DNA from: Mesorhizobium koreense
GTDB lineage: Bacteria > Pseudomonadota > Alphaproteobacteria > Rhizobiales > Rhizobiaceae
Assembly: GCF_031656215.1 (NCBI RefSeq)
Contig: NZ_CP134228.1
Span: 1,550,001 to 1,614,000, forward strand
Direction of reading: 5' to 3'
DNA length: 64,000 bases
Below, piece after piece: positions 8,558-17,062 of this stretch. How positions within the stretch are numbered: the first letter of the stretch is position 1; every line of letters begins with the position of its first letter. The translations under genes and the position numbers were made by a program. The notes under the pieces were generated by a model. That model ran no database searches. It worked only from the letters and a program-made list of their open reading frames with translations, and was not told the DNA's origin.

Positions 8558-8962
8558 TCACGCGTCTGCGGGTTTGAAGGCGGGGCGACCTAGGCGATAC
8601 CACCGGGAAAGTGTCCTCGCCCAAGTTATATCGTACATCAGCCAGACGTCCGAGGTGACGATCTCGCGGTTTGCCCCAGGAAGCTTCGGATGCCCGGTCG
8701 AGAATCCAACAAGACACGGAGCGGGGCGATTAATAAGATTCCAATGATCGAGAATTGGCGCGTCATCATTCGCGATCGTCTCAGGTGGATGTCCGCCAAG
8801 GATTCGTTCTATATCCGCAAGGAGCGATCTAATCCGTCGCGCCTCTGTGGTGAGCAACTCTTCCACCCCTCCGTTTTGGCTGAACAAGATCATCGCCACC
8901 ATCTCCATTACCCTCAAGGATTCGATCCATTGGTGATTCGTACGAATCCATGAGCGACTCAT
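8558..8962 (-). CDS. DUF6634-like protein of unknown function
   Basis: A 134-residue protein with the ending VTSDVWLMYDITWARTLSRW YRLG and an internal GHPKLPGANREIVTS. From memory this fits DUF6634, a family frequent on rhizobial plasmids and islands. No catalytic residues are evident. The start could be ATG 8962 or an internal ATG near 8908; neither has a strong ribosome site. It is transcribed divergently from the XRE regulator gene, and the shared spacer holds two palindromes, so the two are probably under common repression. Confidence 0.6.
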   Translation of the reverse strand: MSRSWIRTNHQWIESLRVMEMVAMILFSQNGGVEELLTTEARRIRSLLADIERILGGHPPETIANDDAPILDHWNLINRPAPCLVGFSTGHPKLPGANREIVTSDVWLMYDITWARTLSRWYRLGRPAFKPADA

Positions 8963-8976
8963 ATGATGTAATCATT

Positions 8977-9018
8977 TTGGCGTATAGCACGCCAATTACT
9001 GGCTGTAAAACCGCCAGT
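8977..9018. promoter_or_regulatory. Two tandem palindromic operators between divergent genes
   Basis: TTGGCGT, five bases, ACGCCAA (8977-8995) is followed by ACTGGC, nine bases, GCCAGT (8998-9018). Both arms are perfect and share the TGGC / GCCA core. They lie between the minus-strand DUF6634-like gene and the plus-strand XRE regulator. The natural reading is autorepression plus repression of the divergent operon. Confidence 0.6.
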
Positions 9019-9050
9019 TTGTTATGTCAACAATTCTGTGGTGGATTGCC

Positions 9051-9332
9051 ATGCAATCCAAGGAAGCGGCGGTGATCGTTCCCAACGAAATCTTGCGGGC
9101 AGCACGGTCGGCGTTGGGCATGAGCCAAGCTGAACTCGCTGAGTTGTCGGGAGTCGGAGAGAGAACGATCCTGCGGGTGGAACGCAATGAGCGTGTCGCT
9201 ATCCGGACGCTCCAACGATTGCGTGCGGCTTTGGAAGGCCAAGGTGTCGAATTTCTCGCGAGTGAATCTGGTCACGGACCAGGGCTTCGGATTCCTTTAG
9301 AGCAAATCAAGCGGGACGATTTGCGCTTCTAG
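9051..9332 (+). CDS. XRE-family helix-turn-helix regulator
   Basis: A 93-residue protein (start ATG 9051, GGTGG seven bases upstream; ATG 9024 would add nine residues but lacks a ribosome site). The helix-turn-helix is clear: LRAARSALGMSQAELAELSG followed by RTILRVERNERVAIRTLQRL. The end, GHGPGLRIP, is typical of small rhizobial XRE regulators of mobile regions. The two palindromes directly upstream are its likely operators, controlling itself and the divergent pair at 8059-8962. A toxin-antitoxin role for the divergent pair is possible but unsupported. Confidence 0.85.
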   Translation: MQSKEAAVIVPNEILRAARSALGMSQAELAELSGVGERTILRVERNERVAIRTLQRLRAALEGQGVEFLASESGHGPGLRIPLEQIKRDDLRF

Positions 9333-9618
9333 AACTCGCCAAACGACCGAGTTCAGTGATGGTCGCGCCTATGAATGCAGCCGCAGGAATTCCGTTCGAG
9401 GCTATCGAGAAGAACTAAAACACACGGGAAAGAGAAGGCGTCGAATTCTTTCCGGCAACAGCTACCCATGGGCCTGCGATTGCTCTGCGGAAAGGAAAGA
9501 GAAAATTCCCTTCTAAAGCTGAGTAAGCTTTGCGCCGGCCATTGTTCAGCTGCTGTTATTGGCGGGAGCACCTGTTTACTGGCTGCCTCGCAGGGTAGGC
9601 GGCTGCACAAGAGAAGGT

Positions 9619-12000
9619 TCAAGCTGCCTCCCAAACCTGATTGAGAATCCGTGCCGCCAGGGCCGCCTTGTCCTGCGGCAGGAACCGACCGTAGTGCTTG
9701 GCGACCATTTCCGGTGTGTCCTGGATTGCATAGCTAGCCTGCTCGTAGGAACCGGTCTTCTTCAGGATATGGGTGGCCAGCACGTCGCGGATATTGTGCG
9801 GTCCATGTGGCAGAAGGCCTTCGATGACCCCGCGTCCGGTGTAGGGATTGTAGATGCCATAGCGCTGGATAATCAGTCGCCAAGCCTCGAAGAACGTGTT
9901 CTGGCAGTAGGCTGCCGAAGTGCTGGTGACTTTTACGGTCTTGACGAAGAAGGTCCCTGGATCGGGGGTACCCTTGAGCAGCCTGGCGCGGTGGTGTTCC
10001 ACGTATGCATCGATATATCGGTAGAGGTCGCCGACATTAGGCAACACCAGCCGGAACGGCTTGTCGCCGAAATAGGAGGAGTTCGCGTTCTTGAAGGCGA
10101 CCGATGGTATGAAAACCTCCCAACCGTGATCGCGTTCGCTCCACCGTAGCTCCCCTACCTTCATGTCCGCCAACTGCCGCTCGGAGGTTGGCAGCTTCCC
10201 TCGCGGACAAATGAGCAGTTGCCTCAGATTCTTCTGTCGCAGCCCGGTGTGGAGACCGAACCGGATGAGGAGGAATGAACGTACGGCTTCGGCCGCTGCC
10301 GAGGAATAGCGTCGTTCGTCCGGCATCGTTCGAATGATCTCATCGGCGATCTTCCGGTATTCGCCGACCGGGCTTTCCGCCTCAAGGATGGGCATGATCG
10401 GCTCGAACGGGTCGCGATGCACCTTGACCACCCGCTGGATTTCTTTCACACGACCCGTGCAATGTTTGTGACAGATATCGCAGGCTTCGTTCCAGTTGGT
10501 CCGGGCCGCGGCAATCTGATCCTCAGAAACAAGGCCGGGAACCGGGGCGAGGTGTTCGGCGAGCTCCGGGTGCTGCCGGAGCCAACCTGTTTCCACGCGG
10601 GTCAACGCCAACGCGATTCGCAGCATGTCTACTTCCCAAGCGGTGTAGAACCCGCGACGCCTCTCGCGCCACAGCAGATACCAGTCCCACACCGACGGAA
10701 ACACCAGCATGGCGAAGGTGAGCGAAGTTACTGGTATTCCGAGGCCTCCGATCGCGCTCTTCGGCGGAGCCGCGAGCGCACCAAAGAGGAGACCGAAGTG
10801 TTCGACCTTCTGGGCGGCGGTTTCCTCTCCCCAGACCCCGACACGTTGGTATCCGAAGGTGGTCAGCGTCGCGGTCTTGAAATCGAGAAGCTGGGCCATC
10901 TCTTTCCACAGCCGTTCCGGTGCATCGATAGCGGTATTGGTCGCGCCGACGAAGTCGTCTTCATAGACATCGATGACTTCATGGAACCGAGTGATCTCCT
11001 GGAAACTCGATCCATCCAAAATTCCGGGGAAGCGAACGGCATAACGGTTTCGGAGCGCCAACGCTTGGAAACGGCGGTAATCCGTCCCGCCAGATATAAT
11101 GATACGCTGGACCCATTCCAGGATTTCTTCACGTTCCTTGGGAGGGCGGCGGTCGAAGTCATCGGGTAGATGCCAGGCGAAGCGGCGGCGCTGCGAAGGC
11201 GTTATGTCAGTCGGTTGGTGTCCGGTGGTGGCCCGCGCAGGGTGAGCTAACTTCGCCTTGAAGTAGCCTTCTGGCAGCCGATACCTACTCTCTATGCGGC
11301 CAAGAATCTCGAAGCTGGAAACGGACCGCGGGCCTTTCGTCCCCTGGAGCCAGGTGAGTAAAGTCCTGCGGTCGAAATTCTCGTCAGAGCGAGCGACCGC
11401 TCGATACAGATGCCAGCATGTGTCGCCATGACGCTCCATATGGAGCTTCAGCGCATCCGTGAAGCTTTCCGGTTCCTCCCATATGGTCCAGAGCGGCTCC
11501 GGAAATTCGATGATCGGTTTCGGCGTCATGCCCCGCTTGCGACGCGGCACAGCGCTGGCCGGGTCGGCAGCCGTATCCGTTGGCTTGGCTGCGTGCGCTG
11601 AAAGAATCTCAGGTGTCGCTGACAACCTTGATTGTCCAGACACTGAACGATGTCGTCCCGGGTTCAGCTTCGTCTTATGGTTCCGCTCGTTACCTCGCCA
11701 GCGGCTTTGCTTGCGTTTTGCGGTTTGAGGTCCAACGAAGCGGGTTATCGCATCGATAGCAGGTGAAAGAACGCCATCCACACGCTCCAGGGTCTCAACG
11801 GGAATGCGGCATTCCTGTCCGATTTCCGACCAGTCCGGCCGACTACCGCACTTCGGAGGTGACTGGCGGTCGGCGATCAGCGAGTGGAGATATATCCGAA
11901 GTCGTTCGAGTTCCCGCGGGGGAAGCGTCTCGGCGACCCGCTGGCGGAGAAACTGATCGATCATGCGGGGAAACGATGCCCGCCCGGCACTCTTGGTCAT
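9619..12000 (-). CDS. Large tyrosine recombinase at the right end of the element
   Basis: A 793-residue site-specific recombinase (start ATG 11998-12000; an in-frame ATG at 12048 would make it 809). The C-terminal domain has box I GLHTGLRQKNLRQLL, box II PHNIRDVLATHIL, and MVAKHYGRF with the presumed nucleophile Tyr. The usual box III His/Trp region reads IQDTPEM, which is atypical. A CDICHKHC-like cysteine cluster occurs mid-protein. The N-terminal half is long, basic and unassigned. It lies 274 bases inside the right junction on the same strand as the trio. Whether it belongs to the same transposition machinery or to an older nested element is open. Confidence 0.8.
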   Translation of the reverse strand: MTKSAGRASFPRMIDQFLRQRVAETLPPRELERLRIYLHSLIADRQSPPKCGSRPDWSEIGQECRIPVETLERVDGVLSPAIDAITRFVGPQTAKRKQSRWRGNERNHKTKLNPGRHRSVSGQSRLSATPEILSAHAAKPTDTAADPASAVPRRKRGMTPKPIIEFPEPLWTIWEEPESFTDALKLHMERHGDTCWHLYRAVARSDENFDRRTLLTWLQGTKGPRSVSSFEILGRIESRYRLPEGYFKAKLAHPARATTGHQPTDITPSQRRRFAWHLPDDFDRRPPKEREEILEWVQRIIISGGTDYRRFQALALRNRYAVRFPGILDGSSFQEITRFHEVIDVYEDDFVGATNTAIDAPERLWKEMAQLLDFKTATLTTFGYQRVGVWGEETAAQKVEHFGLLFGALAAPPKSAIGGLGIPVTSLTFAMLVFPSVWDWYLLWRERRRGFYTAWEVDMLRIALALTRVETGWLRQHPELAEHLAPVPGLVSEDQIAAARTNWNEACDICHKHCTGRVKEIQRVVKVHRDPFEPIMPILEAESPVGEYRKIADEIIRTMPDERRYSSAAAEAVRSFLLIRFGLHTGLRQKNLRQLLICPRGKLPTSERQLADMKVGELRWSERDHGWEVFIPSVAFKNANSSYFGDKPFRLVLPNVGDLYRYIDAYVEHHRARLLKGTPDPGTFFVKTVKVTSTSAAYCQNTFFEAWRLIIQRYGIYNPYTGRGVIEGLLPHGPHNIRDVLATHILKKTGSYEQASYAIQDTPEMVAKHYGRFLPQDKAALAARILNQVWEAA

Positions 12001-12213
12001 TGTTATCTCGTCTGGAAACAACGACCCTGTGCCGCTGCCGGCCAGCATCCCTAGCCGGCAATGACCTTGGCGTCACCGGCTAAAATGGACGACGGATGTG
12101 CCTGTGGAAAAGCTGCCGCCGAACGGCCGCTCTCAAGGCCTGGCCTGCGGCCAGGGTCCGGGCGCTTTGCATAGACGGTACCCGCTAGCCAATCAGCGTC
12201 CTGCCACCTAGTC

Positions 12214-12263
12214 GCTGTCGGGGACGGCTACAGCGCTGTTGAGGGCGCGCCGCCCCCGACAGC
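12214..12263. repeat. 15-base inverted repeat near the right element end
   Basis: GCTGTCGGGGACGGC (12214-12228) and its complement at 12249-12263 match at 14 of 15 bases around a 20-base spacer. It lies between the right-end recombinase gene and the right junction, about 60 bases inside the element. It is not followed by a T-tract, so a recombinase arm site is more likely than a terminator. Confidence 0.5.
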
Positions 12264-12314
12264 TGGCGGTGCTCGCTGTACGACAGGTCGTCTATGGGTA
12301 ATGATTTCGGGCAT

Positions 12315-12328
12315 GGAGATTAGGCTTC
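12315..12328. repeat. Right end: short terminal repeat plus core hexamer
   Basis: GGAGATTA followed by GGCTTC. The octamer is the inverted partner of TAATCCCC at the left end (7 of 8). GGCTTC resumes the gapR reading frame (Gly-Phe). Confidence 0.6.
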
Positions 12329-12439
12329 GATACAAAGGCGGTGCGCACGATCGTACGCCTGCGCAAGAAGGATCAGGCCGAGCGGCAGGAAGAGGAAGCG
12401 ATGCTCGATCTCTACAAGGCCGCGCTCGGGATGGCATAA
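12323..12439 (+). pseudogene. gapR: gapR (DUF2312), 3' fragment of the host copy
   Basis: The sequence reads [18 protein letters not shown] and on to [10 protein letters not shown], then TAA at 12437-12439: the exact C-terminal 38 residues missing from the fragment at 291-440. It has no start codon or ribosome site of its own and is almost surely not translated. Joined to the left piece it restores an 86-residue GapR. Confidence 0.9.
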
Positions 12440-12587
12440 CGCCTCGAAGGCGAATGGCGGCCTTGAAATCGGGCGCGCTGGCCGACAGAATGGCGGATCG
12501 GCTTAAGTTGTTGTCGGCTCAGACCTTTACGGCCTTCACCGCAATCTCTTCTGCCTCTACATCCGAAGTCCGAGTGCCTGCGCCGCG

Positions 12588-13034
12588 ATGATATCCCGCA
12601 AAGCCAAATATGCCTTACGCGCCCTTGTCGCTCTTGCGCAGGCCGAAGGGGGCAGCCTTGTGATTTCCGAGATCGCCCGGCGCCAGCGTATCCCCAAGAA
12701 GTTCCTGGAACAGATCCTCCTCGAATTGAAGCATGAAGGCATTCTTGCCAGCCGCCGTGGCAAAATAGGAGGCTACATGCTGGTCCGGCGGCCGGAACAG
12801 GTCACTTATGGAGAAATCCTGCGGCTGGTGGATGGCCCGATCGCGCCGCTGCCCTGCCTTAGCCGGAGCGCTTATCAGCGCTGCGCCGATTGCAACGGGG
12901 AAGAAAACTGCGAAGTGCGACGGGTGTTCGCGCGCGTCGCCGAGGCCAGCCGTGCCGTGCTCGACCGTACCACGCTCGCCGATAGCCTCGCTGCGGCGGA
13001 ACAAGCAATGGCTTTGCCCGAGCCGGCCGAATAA
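12588..13034 (+). CDS. Rrf2-family transcriptional regulator
   Basis: A 148-residue Rrf2 protein: an N-terminal winged helix (MISRKAKYALRALVALAQ; IPKKFLEQILLELK; GGYMLVRRPEQVTYGEILRL) and a C-terminal cysteine cluster at about residues 97-113 (PCLSRSAYQRCADCNGEENC). Such cysteines bind an Fe-S cluster or sense sulfur status in relatives such as IscR and CymR. It lies 100 bases upstream of, and codirectional with, the sulfate importer operon, so it is likely a regulator of sulfate uptake or cysteine supply; this is inference from context. The first bases after the interrupted gapR begin here with normal host-like GC. Confidence 0.88.
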   Translation: MISRKAKYALRALVALAQAEGGSLVISEIARRQRIPKKFLEQILLELKHEGILASRRGKIGGYMLVRRPEQVTYGEILRLVDGPIAPLPCLSRSAYQRCADCNGEENCEVRRVFARVAEASRAVLDRTTLADSLAAAEQAMALPEPAE

Positions 13035-13134
13035 GGACAAAATCTTTCCGTATAAGGCCTCCGAAAGGTTATTCCGGGAATTTCTATACACGACCAAACC
13101 GATAGAGTTTTAACTGCCAACATAGGAGGCAGCA

Positions 13135-14157
13135 ATGACTCGCAACGGAAAGTCGCTACTCTTCACGGCCGCGCTGGCGGCAATGGTACAATTCGGCGGA
13201 CTGGCCTTCGCCTTCGCCGATACCACCCTTCTCAACGTGTCCTATGATCCGACCCGCGAACTCTACAAGGAGTTCGATTCAGCATTCGCCGCCAATTGGA
13301 AGAAGGAGACTGGCGAAACCGTCACGATCAGGACCTCGCACGGCGGGTCGGGCGCGCAGGCGCGTTCCGTCATCGACGGGTTGCCCGCCGACGTGGTGAC
13401 ACTCGCGCTTGAGGCCGACATCGACGCTATCGCCGAAAAGACCGGCAAGATCCCGGCCGACTGGCGCGGCAAGCTGCCCAACAACAATGCGCCCTATACG
13501 TCCACGATCGTGTTCCTCGTGCGCAAGGGCAATCCGAAGGGCATCAAGGACTGGGGTGATCTCGTCAAGGACGGCGTCCAGGTGATCACGCCCAACCCGA
13601 AGACTTCCGGCGGGGCGCGCTGGAACTTCCTGGCCGCCTGGGCCTGGGCGCGCAGCCAATATGGCGGCGACGACAAGAAGGCCGGGGATTTCGTGGCCCA
13701 ACTCTACAAGCACGTTCCGGTGCTCGACACCGGTGCCCGCGGCGCCACCACGACCTTCGTGCAACGCGATATCGGCGATGTCCTGCTTGCCTGGGAGAAT
13801 GAGGCTTTCCTCGCGCTCGACGAACTCGGCCCGGACAAGTTCGACATCGTCATGCCGTCGATCTCGATCAAGGCCGAGCCGCCGGTGGCGTTGGTCGACG
13901 GCAATGTCGACGCCAAGGGAACGCGCAAGGTGGCCGAGGCCTATCTCGAATATCTCTATTCCGATATCGGCCAGAAGATCGCTGCCAAGCACTATTACCG
14001 ACCCTACAAGCCGGAGGCTGCCGACCCTGCGGATTTGAAGCGCTTTCCCGATGTAAAGCTGGTCACGATCGATGCGTTCGGCGGCTGGAAGAAGGCGCAG
14101 CCGGCCTATTTCGGCGACGGCGGCATCTTCGATCAGATCTACAAGCCGGGGCAATGA
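13135..14157 (+). CDS. sbp: Sulfate-binding periplasmic protein
   Basis: A 340-residue ABC substrate-binding protein with an N-terminal signal peptide (about 28 residues, ending in AFA). The mature part opens with [13 protein letters not shown] and carries [18 protein letters not shown] and [18 protein letters not shown], the hallmarks of the Sbp/CysP sulfate or thiosulfate receptors. It binds sulfate for CysTWA. A strong AGGAGG lies before ATG 13135. It is first in the operon sbp-cysT-cysW-cysA and overlaps nothing; cysT begins one base after its stop. Thiosulfate specificity cannot be excluded. Confidence 0.93.
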   Translation: MTRNGKSLLFTAALAAMVQFGGLAFAFADTTLLNVSYDPTRELYKEFDSAFAANWKKETGETVTIRTSHGGSGAQARSVIDGLPADVVTLALEADIDAIAEKTGKIPADWRGKLPNNNAPYTSTIVFLVRKGNPKGIKDWGDLVKDGVQVITPNPKTSGGARWNFLAAWAWARSQYGGDDKKAGDFVAQLYKHVPVLDTGARGATTTFVQRDIGDVLLAWENEAFLALDELGPDKFDIVMPSISIKAEPPVALVDGNVDAKGTRKVAEAYLEYLYSDIGQKIAAKHYYRPYKPEAADPADLKRFPDVKLVTIDAFGGWKKAQPAYFGDGGIFDQIYKPGQ

Positions 14158-14158
14158 T

Positions 14159-15019
14159 ATGGCGACCGCCCTTGCGCATGCGGGGTGGCGGTTCAGGCGG
14201 CCGAGCGTCATTCCGGGCTTCGGGCTGACGTTCGGCTTCTCGATCGTCTACCTGTCGCTGATCGTGCTGATCCCGCTTGCCGGCGTGGTATGGCGCTCCG
14301 CCTCGCTCGGCTGGCCGGAATTCTGGCGCATCGCCAGCGATCCGCGCGCGCTCGGCGCGCTGAAGATGAGCTTCGGCGGGGCGCTTGCCGCAGCAGCGGT
14401 CAACACCGTCTTCGGCACGCTGATCGCCTGGGTTCTGGTCCGCTACCGTTTCCCGGGAAAACGTATCGTGGACGCGATGGTGGACCTGCCCTTCGCGCTA
14501 CCGACGGCGGTCGCCGGCATCGCGCTGACGACACTCTATGCGCCGAACGGATGGATCGGCGGACTTTTGGCGCCGCTCGGCATCAAGGTATCCTATACGC
14601 CGCTCGGCATTATCGTGGCGATGGTCTTCATCGGCTTGCCTTTCGTCGTGCGCACCGTCCAGCCGGTCATGGAAGAGATCGACCGCGAGGTGGAGGAAGT
14701 AGCCGCCACGCTTGGCGCAAGACGGGCCCAGACCGTGCGGCGGGTCATCCTGCCCGGGTTGGCGCCTGCCATCCTGACCGGCTTCGCGCTCGCCTTTGCG
14801 CGGGCGGTCGGAGAATACGGCTCGGTGATCTTCATTGCCGGCAACATCCCGTACGTCTCGGAGATCGCGCCGCTGCTTATCGTCATAAGGCTGGAGGAGT
14901 ATAATTATGCAGCCGCCACCGCCATTGCCGCTGTGATGCTCGCGATCTCGTTTGCCATGCTCTTCGTCATCAACCTGATCCAGGCTTGGGGCCGCAGGAG
15001 GTACGGATATGGCAGTTGA
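14159..15019 (+). CDS. cysT: Sulfate ABC transporter permease CysT
   Basis: A 286-residue inner-membrane permease with about six transmembrane helices. The start ATG 14159 is one base after the sbp stop; reading further upstream would run inside sbp. The EAA loop motif that contacts CysA is visible ([20 protein letters not shown]), with [13 protein letters not shown] near the C-terminus as in CysT/CysU. It overlaps cysW by 11 bases, which suggests coupled synthesis of the two halves of the channel. Confidence 0.93.
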   Translation: MATALAHAGWRFRRPSVIPGFGLTFGFSIVYLSLIVLIPLAGVVWRSASLGWPEFWRIASDPRALGALKMSFGGALAAAAVNTVFGTLIAWVLVRYRFPGKRIVDAMVDLPFALPTAVAGIALTTLYAPNGWIGGLLAPLGIKVSYTPLGIIVAMVFIGLPFVVRTVQPVMEEIDREVEEVAATLGARRAQTVRRVILPGLAPAILTGFALAFARAVGEYGSVIFIAGNIPYVSEIAPLLIVIRLEEYNYAAATAIAAVMLAISFAMLFVINLIQAWGRRRYGYGS

Positions 15020-15896
15020 CCAGCTTGTACCCGCTATGGCGGCACGGGCGCTGGCGCCACATTCGGCCGTGACCGAAAGGCATGCCACCCGAGTCGCCCT
15101 GACGATGATTGCTCTTCTCTTCCTTGCGGTCTTTCTTGTGTTGCCGCTGGTCATCGTCTTCCTGCAGGCCTTCACCAATGGCGTCGGTGCCTATTTCGCC
15201 GCGCTTCGGGAGCCGGATGCACTGGCCGCGATCCGGCTCACCCTGCTTGTCGCTGCGATCGCGGTGCCGCTCAACCTCGTCTTCGGCGTTGCCGCGGCCT
15301 GGGCAGTCGCCAAGTTCGAATTCAAGGGCAAGGCGTTTCTGACCACATTGATCGACCTGCCCTTTTCCGTGTCGCCGGTGATCTCGGGGCTGGTTTACGT
15401 GCTGCTCTTCGGTTCGCAGAGCCTGCTCGGACCCTGGCTGACGGCGCATGGCGTCCAGATATTGTTCGCGGTGCCGGGCATCGTGCTCGCCACCGTCTTC
15501 GTCACTTTCCCATTCGTCGCGCGCGAACTGATCCCGCTGATGGAGGACCAGGGCACAGCGGACGAGGAGGCAGCGCTGTCGCTTGGCGCAACCGGTTGGC
15601 AGACCTTCCGGCGCGTGACCCTGCCCAACGTCAAATGGGGCCTGCTCTACGGCGTCCTTCTCTGCAACGCCCGCGCCATGGGCGAGTTCGGCGCCGTGTC
15701 GGTCGTTTCTGGCCATATACGCGGGCTGACCAACACGATGCCGCTGCAGGTCGAGATCCTCTACAACGAGTATAATTTCGCCGGCGCTTTCGCCGTGGCC
15801 TCGCTTCTCGCGCTGCTTGCCCTGGTAACGCTGATCATCAAGACCATATTGGAATTCCGGTACGGCGACGCCCTTTCCGGCTCGACAGGACATTAG
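15009..15896 (+). CDS. cysW: Sulfate ABC transporter permease CysW
   Basis: A 295-residue partner permease of CysT. Its features include a hydrophobic N-terminal helix after a 30-residue cytoplasmic lead, the EAA loop [19 protein letters not shown], and [19 protein letters not shown], characteristic of CysW. It starts inside the end of cysT. A RIME-like palindrome separates it from cysA, which may adjust the level of the ATPase relative to the permeases. Confidence 0.93.
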   Translation: MAVDQLVPAMAARALAPHSAVTERHATRVALTMIALLFLAVFLVLPLVIVFLQAFTNGVGAYFAALREPDALAAIRLTLLVAAIAVPLNLVFGVAAAWAVAKFEFKGKAFLTTLIDLPFSVSPVISGLVYVLLFGSQSLLGPWLTAHGVQILFAVPGIVLATVFVTFPFVARELIPLMEDQGTADEEAALSLGATGWQTFRRVTLPNVKWGLLYGVLLCNARAMGEFGAVSVVSGHIRGLTNTMPLQVEILYNEYNFAGAFAVASLLALLALVTLIIKTILEFRYGDALSGSTGH

Positions 15897-15897
15897 T

Positions 15898-15942
15898 GCA
15901 TGATCCGGAAAAGTGGATGCCGGTTTTCCGAAAAGATCATGC
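15898..15942. repeat. RIME-like intergenic palindrome
   Basis: GCATGATC and GATCATGC form the outer arms, with CGGAAAA and TTTTCCG as inner arms. The same family (GGAAAAGTGG ... CCGGTTTTCCG) recurs in opposite orientation at 19102-19206. Such mosaic palindromes are scattered through rhizobial genomes. This copy sits inside an operon, between cysW and cysA. Confidence 0.75.
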
Positions 15943-15962
15943 TTAAATAAAGAGATAGAACC

Positions 15963-17042
15963 ATGGACCTCTCGATCCGCAACGTCCGCAAGGAGTTCGA
16001 CCGTTTCGCTGCGTTGGAGGATGTCTCGCTCGACATCCGTTCCGGCGAACTGATCGCGCTTCTCGGGCCGTCCGGTTCCGGCAAGACGACGCTGCTCAGG
16101 CTGATCGCCGGCCTCGACCATCCGACCGAAGGCAATATCCTCTTCGGCGGCGAGGATGCCTCGCTGAAGACGGTGCAGGAGCGCAATATCGGCTTCGTCT
16201 TCCAGAGCTATGCACTGTTCCGCCACATGAACGTGCTCGACAATATCGGCTTCGGGCTGAGTGTGCGGCGAGGTGCCAAACGGATCGCCAAGGCCGAGAT
16301 CGCGCGCCGCGCGAAGGAACTTCTCGACCTCGTCCAGCTTTCCGGCCTCGAACGGCGCTACCCGCATCAGCTTTCGGGCGGTCAGCGTCAGCGCGTGGCG
16401 CTTGCCCGCGCCATGGCGATCGAACCGAGCGTCCTCCTGCTCGACGAGCCCTTCGGCGCGCTCGACGCCAAGGTGCGCCGCGACCTCAGAAGCTGGCTGC
16501 GCGAAATCCACGACGCGACCGGGCACACGACCCTGTTCGTCACCCACGACCAGGACGAGGCGCTCGAACTCGCCGACCGCGTTGTGGTGATGAGCCAGGG
16601 CAGGATCGAGCAGGTCGGCACGGCGGACGAGGTCTATGACGAGCCGAATTCGCCCTTCGTCTTCGGTTTCATCGGCGAATCGAGCAGCCTTCCGGTCCGT
16701 GTAGAAGCCGGTCAGCTATGGTTCGAGGATCGGCCGATCGGCGTTCCCGCCGGCGATGCGGCGGATGGGCCGGCGCTCCTCTATTTCCGGCCGCAGGAGG
16801 TAAAACTGCTCGATGGTTGCGGCGGCTGTATCGCGGGAACCGTGGCCGCCAGCCGTCGCGTCGCAGGTACGCGTCGCCTCGAACTGGAGGTCGGCGGCCA
16901 CAGGGAACGTCTCGAGATCGAGGTGCCGGCCAGCCATCCGGCCGCCGCCAAATCACGCATCGCCTTTCGTCCGGAGAAATGGCGGCTGTTCAGCCCTTCG
17001 GGCGAGGCGGCCCCTTCGGGAACGGTTGCCCGCGCGGCATAG
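15963..17042 (+). CDS. cysA: Sulfate ABC transporter ATP-binding protein CysA
   Basis: A 359-residue ATPase. It has Walker A GPSGSGKTT (about residue 37), the Q-loop, signature LSGGQRQRVALARA, Walker B LLLDEPFGALD and switch His in VTHDQDEALELADR. The C-terminal 120 residues form a TOBE-like regulatory domain, as in CysA and PotA. It energises sulfate uptake with CysTW. It is the last gene of the operon, and tctA converges from the other strand 20 bases downstream. Confidence 0.94.
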   Translation: MDLSIRNVRKEFDRFAALEDVSLDIRSGELIALLGPSGSGKTTLLRLIAGLDHPTEGNILFGGEDASLKTVQERNIGFVFQSYALFRHMNVLDNIGFGLSVRRGAKRIAKAEIARRAKELLDLVQLSGLERRYPHQLSGGQRQRVALARAMAIEPSVLLLDEPFGALDAKVRRDLRSWLREIHDATGHTTLFVTHDQDEALELADRVVVMSQGRIEQVGTADEVYDEPNSPFVFGFIGESSSLPVRVEAGQLWFEDRPIGVPAGDAADGPALLYFRPQEVKLLDGCGGCIAGTVAASRRVAGTRRLELEVGGHRERLEIEVPASHPAAAKSRIAFRPEKWRLFSPSGEAAPSGTVARAA

Positions 17043-17062
17043 GCAGACGCCAGGCCATTCGC

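Larger units (their letters stand above)
441..12322. mobile_element. GMT/Tn554-like tyrosine-recombinase element inserted in gapR
   Basis: The 11.9 kb segment interrupts gapR exactly between codon halves at 291-440 and 12323-12439. Its ends are short imperfect inverted repeats: TAATCCCC at 441-448, and GGAGATTA at 12315-12322, which reads TAATCTCC on the other strand. They are flanked by related hexamers, GGGTTC (435-440) and GGCTTC (12323-12328). It encodes a complete replacement gapR at the left end, an overlapping three-gene recombinase operon, a small cargo zone and a further large tyrosine recombinase at the right end. No long target duplication is visible. The layout resembles Tn554-class elements and the gammaproteobacterial Gmt trio islands (family knowledge). 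Mobility and exact cut points are inferred. Confidence 0.82.

Noticed and set aside
9353-9644. Two overlapping frames of about 90 codons before the right-end recombinase gene
   Set aside because: Opposite strands give equally unconvincing, low-complexity translations without ribosome sites.
14970-16547. Minus-strand open frame of 525 codons opposite cysW and cysA
   Set aside because: It is an antisense shadow of two well-supported transporter genes; its translation is rich in His, Asp and Arg and has no domain.
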